Positions 1-7,787 of a DNA stretch of 19,666 nt are shown here, piece after piece; position 1 is the first letter of the stretch, and each line of letters opens with the position of its first letter. The notes under the pieces are model-generated. The model saw only the letters and a list, made by a program, of their open reading frames with translations, was not told the origin of the DNA and searched no databases. The stretch is from UMGS755 sp045595795. Lineage in GTDB: Bacteria > Bacillota > Clostridia > UBA1381 > UBA9506. The translations under genes and the position numbers were made by a program. The stretch spans positions 1 through 19,666 of the forward strand of contig JAZOBC010000048.1 in NCBI GenBank assembly GCA_045595795.1, read 5' to 3'.

Positions 1-1
1 T

Positions 2-448
2 GCAAAACTTGAAAATGTAATAACAAAAACTCAGTTTGGCTTTGATTGTATTACTGCGGGTTCTGTGCCTCCGAATCCATCTGAACTTATCAGTTCACCT
101 GCGTTTAGCAACGTTATAGAAGCACTTAAGAATAAATATGATTATATTTTCATTGATTCTCCACCTGTATCAATTGTTTCGGATACACTTACTGTAGCTT
201 CTTCAAGTGATGGTGTTCTTTTGGTAGCCAGATCAAAATATACACCAAAATCTATGCTTAAGCAAGCAATTGATAGCATTAAATTTACAAACGCAAAGAT
301 TATAGGTATTGTACTTAATGGTATGGATAATTCAAAGAGAAGATATGGAATATATAAAGGCAGATATTATTCAAGAAAAAGTTATGGTGCATATGGTAAA
401 TATGGCTACTATTACAATTATGTAGACCATGGTTCAAATAAAGAATGA
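2..448 (+). CDS. cpsD: Tyrosine-protein kinase of capsule synthesis (CpsD/CapB type), 5' partial
   Basis: The frame is open from the first bases, so the start lies outside the window; only the last 148 residues are present. The first visible part (ITAGSVPPNPSELISS) is the characteristic loop of bacterial BY-kinases, followed by the Walker-B-like segment DYIFIDSPP and a VARSKYTPK stretch. The Walker A motif is upstream and missing. The C-terminus carries a tyrosine cluster (about twelve Tyr in the last 30 residues), the usual autophosphorylation tail of CpsD/EpsB/CapB proteins. Known family role: a cytoplasmic kinase that works with a membrane activator (CpsC type) to control polysaccharide chain length and export. 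The stop codon overlaps the start of the next gene (ATGA), so the two are translationally coupled. The GTG at 65 is internal and not the true start. Identification is strong despite truncation. Confidence 0.93.
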   Translation, partial: AKLENVITKTQFGFDCITAGSVPPNPSELISSPAFSNVIEALKNKYDYIFIDSPPVSIVSDTLTVASSSDGVLLVARSKYTPKSMLKQAIDSIKFTNAKIIGIVLNGMDNSKRRYGIYKGRYYSRKSYGAYGKYGYYYNYVDHGSNKE

Positions 449-1155
449 TGATTGATTTTCATTCACATATTATTCCTGGTGTTGATGATGGCTCAGACTC
501 TGTTGAAAACTCATTAAGAATGCTTGAAGTACTTTACAACCAGGGAATAGAAACTGTAGTTGCAACACCACATTTTTACGGTCAGAATGAATCTGTTGAA
601 TCGTTTTTAAAAAGAAGAAACAGTGCATTTGAGCAGTTGTATGTAACAGCTAAAGAGAATATGAGGAATCTTCCTGATATACTGTTGGGTGCAGAAGTAG
701 CACTTACTCCGGATATATCAAATCTTGACGGACTTGAGAAGTTGTGCATTGGGAATACGAATACTATTTTAATTGAACTACCTTATGGTGATACATCAGA
801 TTGGATTACATATGCGGTGTACGAAATAATAGCAAAAAGAAGATTAAAGCCGGTTTTGGCACATTTTGAAAGATTCTGCAGAGAAAAAAATGCTCTTGAA
901 AGGTTTAGTAAACTTGTTTCTCTTGATTTATTTATACAGGTAAATGCTGATTCGTTTATTGACAAACCTTTTTATAAGGCGGTAAAGAAATTGATTAAGA
1001 ATAATCAGGTGTCAGTTATCGGGTCAGATATGCACAATTTGAAAGACAGAAATTCAAATTATGATAAAGCCGTATATAAAATAAAACGTAAGTTTGGAGA
1101 AGAATATTTGACTTCAATGCAGAATAATGCAAAAAAACTTTTAGAATTAAACTAA
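445..1155 (+). CDS. cpsB: Tyrosine-protein phosphatase, PHP type (CpsB/CapC/YwqE family)
   Basis: A 236-residue cytosolic metallophosphatase of the PHP superfamily, slightly shorter than the usual ~250. Metal-binding motifs are in the expected order: HSH at 6-8 followed by IIPGVDDGS, ATPH with His43, GAE with Glu84, AHFER with His140, and SDMH with Asp195 and His197. In the family it removes phosphate from the tyrosine tail of the CpsD kinase, and this kinase is encoded immediately upstream with an ATGA overlap. The kinase-phosphatase pair therefore cycles capsule or exopolysaccharide assembly. The start has two consecutive ATG codons (445 and 448); the first gives the overlap. It appears to be the last gene of the polysaccharide operon, because a tRNA with its own promoter follows. 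No clear terminator lies between its stop and that promoter. Confidence 0.94.
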   Translation: MMIDFHSHIIPGVDDGSDSVENSLRMLEVLYNQGIETVVATPHFYGQNESVESFLKRRNSAFEQLYVTAKENMRNLPDILLGAEVALTPDISNLDGLEKLCIGNTNTILIELPYGDTSDWITYAVYEIIAKRRLKPVLAHFERFCREKNALERFSKLVSLDLFIQVNADSFIDKPFYKAVKKLIKNNQVSVIGSDMHNLKDRNSNYDKAVYKIKRKFGEEYLTSMQNNAKKLLELN

Positions 1156-1162
1156 AAAACAC

Positions 1163-1191
1163 TTGAGATTTTGTAAATAGTATAGTATAAT
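1163..1191 (+). promoter_or_regulatory. Promoter of tRNA-Ser
   Basis: A -35 box TTGAGA at 1163-1168 and a perfect -10 box TATAAT at 1186-1191 are separated by 17 bp. The predicted transcription start is about 7 bp beyond, just before the mature tRNA at 1206, as expected for a stand-alone tRNA gene. Confidence 0.8.
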
Positions 1192-1205
1192 GTAATAGTT
1201 TAATC

Positions 1206-1297
1206 GGAGAGGTGGCCGAGTTGGTCGAAGGCGCAGCATTGGAAATGCTGTAAGCAGCTAAACTGCTTCGTGGGTTCGAATCCCATCCTCTCCTCCA
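1206..1297 (+). tRNA. tRNA-Ser: tRNA-Ser(GGA)
   Basis: A 92-nt class II tRNA. The seven-base acceptor stem GGAGAGG pairs with CCTCTCC (1287-1293) and a CCA end is encoded (1295-1297). The anticodon stem CAGCA/TGCTG (1234-1250) encloses loop TTGGAAA with anticodon GGA at 1241-1243, reading UCC/UCU serine codons. A long variable arm (AAGCAG..CTGCTT) and the T loop TTCGAAT confirm a serine-type tRNA. The base before CCA (1294) is T. It has its own promoter and a strong terminator directly after it. Confidence 0.97.
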
Positions 1298-1342
1298 AAA
1301 AAAGCGAACAATTTAGATGCCATCTAAATTGTTCGCTTTTTT
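1298..1342 (+). terminator. Rho-independent terminator after tRNA-Ser
   Basis: A run of A residues, then a perfect 16-bp inverted repeat (about 1303-1318 with 1322-1337) around a 3-nt loop, ending in six or more T residues. It is nearly symmetrical with A and T tracts on both sides, so it could act in both directions. Confidence 0.9.
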
Positions 1343-1470
1343 CAATGGTTTGAGGGCTTTTTGATAAAATCAGTTTTGAAACAAAAGGGTAGATGCCAAG
1401 CGGTTTTGAACCAGACTTGAACTAACGGCAACACGTAATTCAAAAAAATTGAAAATAAACGCCGTGTGTG
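1343..1470. other. Intergenic stretch without recognised gene
   Basis: Between the tRNA terminator and the next promoter nothing coding or structured was recognised on either strand. The text is AT-rich with a few repeats of the type TTTTGAA, and no copy of the tRNA 3' end was seen that would mark an integration site. Confidence 0.4.
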
Positions 1471-1498
1471 TTGACACGATATTTTACAATGATATAAT
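1471..1498 (+). promoter_or_regulatory. Promoter of the GH116-lacI operon, possible operator
   Basis: A perfect -35 TTGACA (1471-1476) and perfect -10 TATAAT (1493-1498) are separated by 16 bp. The -35 box lies inside the short palindrome GTGTTGACAC (1468-1477) and the wider CGTGT...ACACG (1463-1478), which could be a binding site for the LacI-type regulator encoded in the same operon. The promoter is firm; the operator is a guess. Confidence 0.8.
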
Positions 1499-1531
1499 TT
1501 AAGATGTAATACATAATTTGGAGGTACTGTT

Positions 1532-4057
1532 ATGAAATATTTTGGTCAATATACAAAAGAAATATCCTTTCCTCTGGGTGGAATAGGAACAGGAAGCATC
1601 GGTCTTGGCGGAGATGGCAGACTTATAGATTGGGAGATTTTTAATAAACCTTCAAAAGGCAGCATAAACGGATATACTCATTTTGCAATAAGAGCAATAC
1701 AAGGTGATAAAATTACTGCTGCTGTTTTAAATGGAGATATAACAAATGGATATATGGGGCAGTATATGCTTTCCAAATTCACGGGATATGGGTTTGGACC
1801 AAACATACAGAAAATGTGCGGTTTTCCCCATTTTAGAAATGTGGAATTTGACGGTGAATTTCCAATAGCATCTCTTGATTTTAAAGATGATAATTTTCCG
1901 GCAAATGTAAATATGACGGCATTTAACCCGTTTATACCAAGGGACGCAAAAAATTCAAGTATTCCGGCAGCTTTTTTTGAATTTGAAGTTGAAAATACAA
2001 CAAGTGAAGATATAAAATATCAGATTGCATTATCGCTAACAAATCCTTACAAAAAATCAATAAATAAAGCAGACATAAATGACGGATTTAAAACCTTGAC
2101 CTTTTTGAATGATGGAGTAGGTAAAGATGAGGTAGAATATGGTGATTTGACTATAGCTACCGATTGCGACACTGCATATACACAAACCTATTGGTACCGT
2201 GGTGAGTGGCGGGATGGTGTCGTGTCATTCTGGAATGATTTTTCTTTAGAAAAAAATATTCAAGAAAGAATATATAATACCCATAGCTGGAAGGATACAG
2301 GAACGCTTATAGCAGAGATAATACTGAGACCGAATGAGAAAAAGAAGGTTAAATTTATATTAACATGGAATGTTCCTAACAATTATAATTATTGGAGCGA
2401 ATGTAAAAATGGCGACGGAACACATAAAACATGGAAAAATTACTATGCCACTGTTTTTGAAAATTCTATAGAAACAGCAGTATATTCTCTTAAAAACTGG
2501 GACGATTTATACAATCGCACGTTGAAATTCAAAAAATCCTTACATGAAACAACTTTACCAAAAGAAGTAATTGATGCAGCTTCCTCTAATCTTTCTGTAC
2601 TAAAATCACCTACAGTTTTAAGACTTGAAGACGGATCGTTTTATGGATGGGAAGGCGTACATGAATTAGAAGGTTCGTGTGAAGGAACATGTCAGCATGT
2701 ATGGAATTATGCCTATGCTTTGTGCTTTTTATTTCCTGAACTTGAACGCTCAATCAGAGATATGGAGTTCAATTTTAGCACGGACGAAAATGGCAGAATG
2801 GGGTTTAGAATTATGTTGCCATTGGGTAGAAAAATGACTGATTTCAGAGCATGTGTGGATGGACAAATGGGAGCAGTTATCAAGTGCTACCGAGAATGGA
2901 AAATATCCGGTGACAATAAATGGCTTGAAGCAAATTGGGAAAATATCAAAAAGGTTTTAGAATATGCCTGGAGCGAGAACAACGAAGATTGTTGGGATTT
3001 AGATAAAGATGGTGTGCTTGAGGGTAGACAGCACCACACTTTGGATATGGAGCTTTTTGGCCCGTCATCATGGCTTGAAGGAATGTATCTCGCGGCACTT
3101 AAAGCTGCAGCAGAAATGGCAGATTTTTTAGGGGATACCCAAAAGGCACAGGAATATCGTGAGATATTCGATAAAGGCTATCGGTGGACAAAAGAAAATT
3201 TGTTTAATGGTAAATATTTTATACAAAAAGTTGATATAAACGATAAAAGAATAACAGATAAATTCGACGCATCCCCAAAATACTGGAACGATGAAACCAA
3301 ACAAATAAAATATCAGATTCACGAGGGCTCATCCATTGACCAGATGTTAGCACAGTGGCATGCAGATATAATTGGTTTAGGTGAAATTTTTGATAAGGAA
3401 CAGGTTTTCGATGCATTATCTGAAATGATGAAAAATAATTACAAGCCAACAAAGCGTGAATTTGTCAATCCATGGAGAATTTTTTCTGTTAACGATGAAG
3501 CAGGAACGGTTATTTGTGATTATCCCCACGGAACTGAAAAACCTAAAATCCCTATCCCGTATTGTGAAGAAACAATGACGGGATTTGAATATTCATTTGC
3601 AGGACTTTTGTGTTCAAGAGGAAAAATCGATGATGGATTAAAGGTTGTTAAGGCTGTCCGTGACCGCTTTGACGGAGAAAAAAGAAATCCGTGGAATGAA
3701 TTTGAGTGCGGCAGCAACTATGCAAGGTCAATGGCAAGTTATGCTCTAATACCAATACTTAGCGGCTTTGAGTTTGATATGCCACATCATCATATAGGTT
3801 TTAATCCCTACAAAGCAAATGATTTCAAGTGTATATGGAGTCTTGCGGACGCATGGGGAAATTTTGAGGTTAATAACAATACTGTGAAAATCAATGTGTG
3901 TGAAGGCGAAATTAATCTTAAATCATTGAGCTTGAAATTTTGCAGCAAAGTTTCTTATGTAAAAATCGATGGAAAAGACGTTGATTTCGAGTTTAAAAAC
4001 GGTATAATATATTTTAAGGAAACAAACATTTTAAACTATGTGGAGATTATATTATGA
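1532..4057 (+). CDS. GH116-like beta-glycosidase (GBA2/DUF608 family)
   Basis: An 841-residue protein without signal peptide or membrane segment, so cytosolic. The N-terminal domain opens with FPLGGIGTGSIGLGGDGRL, the hallmark of the GBA2-type non-lysosomal glucosylceramidase family, and the second half (about 340-800) is the (alpha/alpha)6 DUF608 barrel with DGQMGAVIKCYREW, DKDGVLEG, GPSSWLEGMYLAALKA and MTGFEY. By alignment from memory with human GBA2 and TxGH116, Glu497 in DGVLEG is the likely nucleophile. The acid/base position appears to be Glu679 in CEETMTG, where characterised members have Asp. Family members act on beta-glucosides and beta-xylosides. A GGAGG site precedes ATG at 1532 by 7 bp. 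The stop overlaps the ATG of a LacI-type regulator, suggesting sugar-responsive control. Exact substrate unknown; no transporter gene is adjacent. Base composition is AT-rich. Confidence 0.85.
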   Translation: MKYFGQYTKEISFPLGGIGTGSIGLGGDGRLIDWEIFNKPSKGSINGYTHFAIRAIQGDKITAAVLNGDITNGYMGQYMLSKFTGYGFGPNIQKMCGFPHFRNVEFDGEFPIASLDFKDDNFPANVNMTAFNPFIPRDAKNSSIPAAFFEFEVENTTSEDIKYQIALSLTNPYKKSINKADINDGFKTLTFLNDGVGKDEVEYGDLTIATDCDTAYTQTYWYRGEWRDGVVSFWNDFSLEKNIQERIYNTHSWKDTGTLIAEIILRPNEKKKVKFILTWNVPNNYNYWSECKNGDGTHKTWKNYYATVFENSIETAVYSLKNWDDLYNRTLKFKKSLHETTLPKEVIDAASSNLSVLKSPTVLRLEDGSFYGWEGVHELEGSCEGTCQHVWNYAYALCFLFPELERSIRDMEFNFSTDENGRMGFRIMLPLGRKMTDFRACVDGQMGAVIKCYREWKISGDNKWLEANWENIKKVLEYAWSENNEDCWDLDKDGVLEGRQHHTLDMELFGPSSWLEGMYLAALKAAAEMADFLGDTQKAQEYREIFDKGYRWTKENLFNGKYFIQKVDINDKRITDKFDASPKYWNDETKQIKYQIHEGSSIDQMLAQWHADIIGLGEIFDKEQVFDALSEMMKNNYKPTKREFVNPWRIFSVNDEAGTVICDYPHGTEKPKIPIPYCEETMTGFEYSFAGLLCSRGKIDDGLKVVKAVRDRFDGEKRNPWNEFECGSNYARSMASYALIPILSGFEFDMPHHHIGFNPYKANDFKCIWSLADAWGNFEVNNNTVKINVCEGEINLKSLSLKFCSKVSYVKIDGKDVDFEFKNGIIYFKETNILNYVEIIL

Positions 4058-4962
4058 AAGACCTTAAAATAACAACCTCGCAAATTGCAAAAATATGTAA
4101 TGTTTCTCAGGGGACGGTTGATAGAGCTTTAAATAACAGACCTGACATAAAAGCTGAAACAAAGCAAAAAATTCTTGAGGTTGCAAGACAATATGGTTAT
4201 CGTGAGTATATAAACACACCTAACGATAAAATTGAAGGTCAAATAGGAATTATTATTTTTAATTTAAATAACGAATATTTTTCCGAACTTATAACTGAGA
4301 TGGAATATGCTTTAAGGAAAGCAAAACTTGGTGCTACTGTAATGATGACTCATTATGATAAGCAATACGAGATAGAATGTATTCGTAATTTATATAATAT
4401 GGGTGTGAAGGGTATCGTTTTATGTTCGGTAAATAATGGAACTGAATTTGAAAACTATCTAAAGCTTTTTGATATTCCAATTGTTGCTGTGGGCAACAGA
4501 GTCAAATCATTGCCTTATGTGGGAATTGATGACTTTGCTGCGATGAGTGAGATGACAGAAAAAGTTTTAAATGAAAAGCCTCAAAATATTATCTATTTTT
4601 CGCCGGCACTCAATTATTCCGATGCCTATGCTCAAAAAAAGAGATATGAAGGATTTTTAAACGTAGTGGGTAACAAAAAGCATTCAGTTGTAACGAATAT
4701 AGAAGATATAAAAGAGCGTTATAATGAAAAAACGACAATTATATGTTCTAATGATTATTATGCTCTCAAGGCATATTTCAAATCAAGCGATGTAAAAGTT
4801 GTTGGGTTTGATAATATAAAAGCTATTGATAAATACAAAATAGGTATTGATTCTGTGGGTTATTCTGTGTCTGAAATTGCAAATGCGGCAGTAGAGATTA
4901 TAAGGCGTAATGGAAAGGAGAGTGTTATTGTAAAACACTTCATTGCAGAACATACAGTATAG
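4054..4962 (+). CDS. LacI-family transcriptional regulator
   Basis: A 302-residue regulator, shorter than the typical 330-340. The N-terminal helix-turn-helix reads ITTSQIAKICNVSQGTVDRAL, then a hinge region and GYREY, followed by a periplasmic-binding-protein-like effector domain from about residue 60 (QIGIIIFNLNNEYFSEL, GVKGIVLCSVN, IVAVGNRV, YVGIDDFAA). The end, VIVKHFIAEHTV, corresponds to the normal C-terminus of the family, so the shortness reflects compact loops rather than truncation. Its ATG overlaps the stop of the GH116 gene (ATGA), so it is co-transcribed and translationally coupled with its likely target. It probably represses the shared promoter at 1471-1498 and is released by a sugar or glycoside; this is inference. 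No terminator is evident after it. Confidence 0.92.
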   Translation: MKDLKITTSQIAKICNVSQGTVDRALNNRPDIKAETKQKILEVARQYGYREYINTPNDKIEGQIGIIIFNLNNEYFSELITEMEYALRKAKLGATVMMTHYDKQYEIECIRNLYNMGVKGIVLCSVNNGTEFENYLKLFDIPIVAVGNRVKSLPYVGIDDFAAMSEMTEKVLNEKPQNIIYFSPALNYSDAYAQKKRYEGFLNVVGNKKHSVVTNIEDIKERYNEKTTIICSNDYYALKAYFKSSDVKVVGFDNIKAIDKYKIGIDSVGYSVSEIANAAVEIIRRNGKESVIVKHFIAEHTV

Positions 4963-5099
4963 TTTAAAGTTGTATCTGAATACGTGGCATCTAAACCATT
5001 CGTTTCTTTTTGGTCTCTTCTTTTTTCATTCTTCCCTCTTAACTCTTCACGAAAAATGTCGTTTCCAGAGAATAGCTAAAAGAGAATGGAGAAAAGTTT
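4963..5099. other. Intergenic stretch at composition change
   Basis: A 137-bp convergent gap between the plus-strand lacI and a minus-strand gene. No hairpin terminator for either side was found, which is unusual for convergent genes. Base composition changes here, from AT-rich on the left to markedly GC-richer on the right. Confidence 0.4.
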
Positions 5100-5855
5100 T
5101 TATTTATTTGTCAGCCACATTACCGCCACAGCGCAACATTCGCGTAAATAATCAGGCAAAAGGCTCACCCAGTCGGAGCCGGCTCGCATCCGCGAGGGAG
5201 AGGTAACGCCGGCAGATTTTGCCAAACGACCTGCACGGTAGATGTGAAAATTATTTGTGGTGTAGGCAACTTTGTATTGATTACCGAGGCGCTCATCTAA
5301 CAGTTTTTTGGAAAATAAGAAATTCTCATAGGTGGAGGTTGCCCGATTTTCGCGGAGGATTTTACTTGGATTAACTCCTTTTGCGAGCAAATAATTTTCC
5401 ATGGCTTCAGCCTCTGTTATCAGTTCCTGCGGACCTTGACCACCCGAAACAACAATGATGGCTTCGGGGTTTTTACGATGGTAAATCACAGCGGCGTCCA
5501 GTCGATAGGCAAGCGGTCGTGAAACCTGACGCCCGTGTATGCCGGCCCCCAGTACAATCAATGCATCTTCTTTGTAGTTCACAGTATTGGTGGAAGCAGA
5601 TCTGCTGATGAGTGTAATCGTGAAGACAAAGAAAACAGCTGCGAGGCAGATTAGAAGTTTTACAATTCTACCGAATTTATTATCTAAAAACCGGTTGATC
5701 AGATCAAACAGAAAGGCATATAGCAACAACACAAAACCGATGCCGGTGAGCAAAAACAATCCCAAGGTATAATTTGAAACAAGCCATAAATATCCTGCGT
5801 TGAGGAGCAGAATGGCAGCAATCATGCCGAGAATGAGCCGAAACACAAATTTCAT
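5100..5855 (-). CDS. DUF218 (YdcF/SanA/ElyC-like) membrane protein
   Basis: 251 residues from the ATG at 5855, chosen because AGAGGGG lies 5 bp before it; a TTG six codons upstream is less likely. The N-terminal ~90 residues contain three hydrophobic segments, anchoring the protein in the membrane. The C-terminal DUF218 domain (about 95-245) has the usual sequence landmarks: DALIVLGAGIHG near its start, RPLAYRLDAA, VVSGGQG, EAEAM, and NNFHIYRAG. Members such as SanA and ElyC are linked to envelope integrity and peptidoglycan or lipid carrier metabolism, but no firm biochemical activity is established. On the minus strand a TATAAT lies at 5880-5885, but no convincing -35 goes with it. It stands alone between other minus-strand genes. 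Confidence 0.82.
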   Translation of the reverse strand: MKFVFRLILGMIAAILLLNAGYLWLVSNYTLGLFLLTGIGFVLLLYAFLFDLINRFLDNKFGRIVKLLICLAAVFFVFTITLISRSASTNTVNYKEDALIVLGAGIHGRQVSRPLAYRLDAAVIYHRKNPEAIIVVSGGQGPQELITEAEAMENYLLAKGVNPSKILRENRATSTYENFLFSKKLLDERLGNQYKVAYTTNNFHIYRAGRLAKSAGVTSPSRMRAGSDWVSLLPDYLRECCAVAVMWLTNK

Positions 5856-5967
5856 GCAGACCCCTCTTTTCAACTGTCAATTATATGATTTTGACGATGG
5901 TTCTATGAGACTATTGTAACATGTGGCGGCATCATTTGTCAACGTAGACGGTTTTCTTTCAAATAAC

Positions 5968-6009
5968 AACAGGGGCTGTAAACCAATACATTTGGTTACA
6001 ACCCCTGTT
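5968..6009 (-). terminator. Stem-loop, possible terminator of the YtxH-like gene
   Basis: An imperfect long inverted repeat (AACAGGGG...CCAA with TTGG...CCCCTGTT) lies directly after the minus-strand small gene. The stem is strong, but only a weak T-rich tail follows on the minus strand, so termination is plausible rather than certain. Confidence 0.5.
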
Positions 6010-6014
6010 ATGTT

Positions 6015-6182
6015 TTATTTTGCTATCATTGCATCTAACACGGTTCCCATGGTTTTAAACATAGAGTGTGTGCCTTTATGCAATTTTTTTCTTTGTCTGT
6101 CTGTGACCGGGTCCATGACCATAGTCAGCGCAGAACCGACAATCGCACCGGCAATTACGCCGCCAATAAAACTCATTTTCAT
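6015..6182 (-). CDS. YtxH-like small membrane protein (55 aa)
   Basis: A 55-residue protein starting MKMSFIGGVIAGAIVGSALTM, with one glycine-rich hydrophobic segment (about 4-23) followed by the charged tail DPVTDRQRKKLHK. This is the pattern of YtxH-type small membrane proteins, which are associated with the envelope and stress but have no defined activity. The start at 6182 is supported by GGAGG 7 bp upstream; the longer upstream reading would run into proC and is not credible. It follows proC on the same strand with a 67-bp gap and is likely co-transcribed, as no clear promoter lies between. The YtxH assignment rests on overall character, not on a diagnostic motif. Confidence 0.7.
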   Translation of the reverse strand: MKMSFIGGVIAGAIVGSALTMVMDPVTDRQRKKLHKGTHSMFKTMGTVLDAMIAK

Positions 6183-6249
6183 TTTTATTACCTCCGCCTT
6201 TTGTTTTGCATCATTAGTATGTGACTGAGAATTGAAATTATGCGAAGGT

Positions 6250-7050
6250 TTACATGGAATTTGCCTTTTCTGTGCATGCCTGCATGGCTGCCATGATGGC
6301 ACTGCGGAAACCACACTCTTCCAAACGTTTTACGGCTTCGATGGTTGTGCCTTTGGGCGAGCAGACCATATCCTTTAGTTCGCCGGGATGCTTACCGCTC
6401 TCAAGCATCAGCTTAGCCGCACCCATAACCGACTGAGCTGCCAAACGGTATGCTGCATTGCGGGCGATGCCATCACGAACAGCGGCATCTGCCATGGCTT
6501 CAATCATCATAAATACATAAGCCGGACTGCTACCTGAAACAGCAATGACGGAGTTGAGCAATGCTTCCGGTAAAATTTGAACTTCACCGACTGCTTGGAA
6601 AATTTGATTTACAGCTGCAAATTCTTCAGATGTTGCCGGCATGTGCTCAGCTGCAATCACACTCATGCCGCAAAGAGCCATGGCAGGTGTGTTAGGCATG
6701 ACGCGAACCACTTTTGCATCAAAACCTAAAAACTCCTTGATGGCAGAAATTTCTACACCGGCAACAATGGAAATAAAAATCTTATCAGCAATTTTCTTGG
6801 CATATTTTTCTTTGAGCTCTGCCAAAACAGCGGGTAAAATAAAAGGCTTAACCGCTAAAATGACCAAGTCACCCTGTAGTGCGTTTTCGTTACTTTCTTT
6901 GGCCGAAATGCCAATTTTTTTAAACTTTTTGAGTGCTTCGGGATTCGGGTCGCTGATAAACAGGTCCTTTTCTGTACACAGCTCTGAAGCTAAAACGCCG
7001 CCGGCAATGGCGTGCGCCATATTGCCACCGCCGATAAAACCGATTTTCAT
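6250..7050 (-). CDS. proC: Pyrroline-5-carboxylate reductase
   Basis: A 266-residue cytosolic enzyme of normal length that reduces 1-pyrroline-5-carboxylate to proline with NAD(P)H, the last step of proline synthesis. The N-terminal Rossmann fold opens with MKIGFIGGGNMAHAI, and the nucleotide-binding domain shows LVILAVKPF and VVRVMPNTPA. The C-terminal helical dimer domain has the family signature GSSPAYVFMMIEAMADAAVRDG (residues about 174-195) and the segment VCSPKGTTIEAVKRLE. AAGGA stands before ATG at 7050. No proA or proB gene is nearby. A stem-loop and a possible promoter lie between it and the upstream Asp23 gene. Confidence 0.97.
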   Translation of the reverse strand: MKIGFIGGGNMAHAIAGGVLASELCTEKDLFISDPNPEALKKFKKIGISAKESNENALQGDLVILAVKPFILPAVLAELKEKYAKKIADKIFISIVAGVEISAIKEFLGFDAKVVRVMPNTPAMALCGMSVIAAEHMPATSEEFAAVNQIFQAVGEVQILPEALLNSVIAVSGSSPAYVFMMIEAMADAAVRDGIARNAAYRLAAQSVMGAAKLMLESGKHPGELKDMVCSPKGTTIEAVKRLEECGFRSAIMAAMQACTEKANSM

Positions 7051-7068
7051 AAAAACACGTCCTTTTTA

Positions 7069-7105
7069 AGAATAGAAGGGACTGTTGCTTTGTCAACGGT
7101 CCCTT
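7069..7105 (-). promoter_or_regulatory. Stem-loop with embedded possible proC promoter
   Basis: A 12-bp stem (7076-7087 with 7094-7105, one G-U pair, 6-nt loop) sits between the Asp23 gene and proC. On the minus strand it contains TTGACA (7091-7096), followed after 16 bp by TATTCT (7069-7074), a usable promoter for proC. The hairpin may instead terminate the Asp23 transcript, though its U-tract is poor. The sequence does not decide between the two. Confidence 0.45.
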
Positions 7106-7209
7106 TTCATCGTTTGCATGTATCAGTTCGCGTCTGCCGGACAGCCTATGTATGAAAAGACTGTACTTTCAAAAAGGCAGAGCGAATGGTTTGTTGCCGC
7201 GTTGCTCGT

Positions 7210-7608
7210 TTATTCTTCTTCAGATGTTGCCGGCTCTGCAGCTTTTTTATTTTCTTTTGCTATGTTAATGCCATCAATGGTTACATCAACAGTTGTTACG
7301 GTTAAATCTGTCATGGTTTCAATGTTGCGCTTGACACATTCCTGCAGCTTGGCAGCTAAAGGTTGAATTTTAACGCCGTAGTCCACAATGACATGTAAAT
7401 CAAGATGAACACACTTTTCTTCATCCATTTCAACACGGATGCCCTTAGAAAAGTTTTTCTTTACTAATTTTTCAACAAAGCCTTCTGCCAATGTGCTTGC
7501 CAGATTGATGCCTTCTACTTCTTTGATTGCCATAGCGGCAATGGTCTGCACAACATCATCAGAGATTTTAACAGAGCCGCTTTCCGTGTATATTGTATTT
7601 TCTTCCAT
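7210..7608 (-). CDS. Asp23/Gls24 family envelope stress protein
   Basis: 132 residues. The N-terminal GSVKISDDVVQTIAAMAIKEVEGI and the later VHLDLHVIVDYGVKIQPLAAKLQECVK and VTTVDVTIDGI are the conserved core of the Asp23/Gls24 (DUF322) family, ending in an acidic tail. Members are small cytosolic proteins, often abundant and membrane-associated through partners, linked to alkaline or envelope stress; in many Firmicutes a copy lies close to fatty-acid or cell-envelope genes. A strong AGGAGG site stands 7 bp before the ATG, and a good promoter lies at 7641-7669. It is transcribed divergently from the cobalamin riboswitch. Confidence 0.94.
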   Translation of the reverse strand: MEENTIYTESGSVKISDDVVQTIAAMAIKEVEGINLASTLAEGFVEKLVKKNFSKGIRVEMDEEKCVHLDLHVIVDYGVKIQPLAAKLQECVKRNIETMTDLTVTTVDVTIDGINIAKENKKAAEPATSEEE

Positions 7609-7640
7609 GATAATACCTCCTCATACAATCAGATGTTATT

Positions 7641-7669
7641 ATTATATCACGTCATAGCAAAAAAATCAA
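7641..7669 (-). promoter_or_regulatory. Promoter of the Asp23-family gene
   Basis: Reading the minus strand, -35 TTGATT (7664-7669) and a perfect -10 TATAAT (7641-7646) are 17 bp apart, about 30 bp upstream of the start codon. Confidence 0.75.
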
Positions 7670-7737
7670 GATTTTTGCAAAGGAATGTTTCTTGCATGCT
7701 TGTGGTGATGATTTCGACTGATTTTTTTGCTAAGAAC

Positions 7738-7766
7738 TTGACAGTCATTTGCTATGGCATTATAAT
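7738..7766 (+). promoter_or_regulatory. Promoter of the riboswitch-ECF transporter operon
   Basis: A perfect -35 TTGACA (7738-7743) and perfect -10 TATAAT (7761-7766) with a 17-bp spacer. Transcription would start near 7773, just before the riboswitch. Confidence 0.88.
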
Positions 7767-7787
7767 AAAATATATAATTTCATATTG

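Noticed and set aside
1206..5100. Integrative element inserted at tRNA-Ser
   Set aside because: No integrase and no second copy of the tRNA 3' end was found in the window; only composition hints at transfer.
4943..5206. Plus-strand open frame of 87 codons after lacI
   Set aside because: It begins inside the regulator, crosses the intergenic gap and runs antisense into the DUF218 gene; no ribosome site and no recognisable protein character.
6183..6314. Longer N-terminus for the YtxH-like gene
   Set aside because: It would overlap the end of proC, while a strong GGAGG directly precedes the ATG at 6182.
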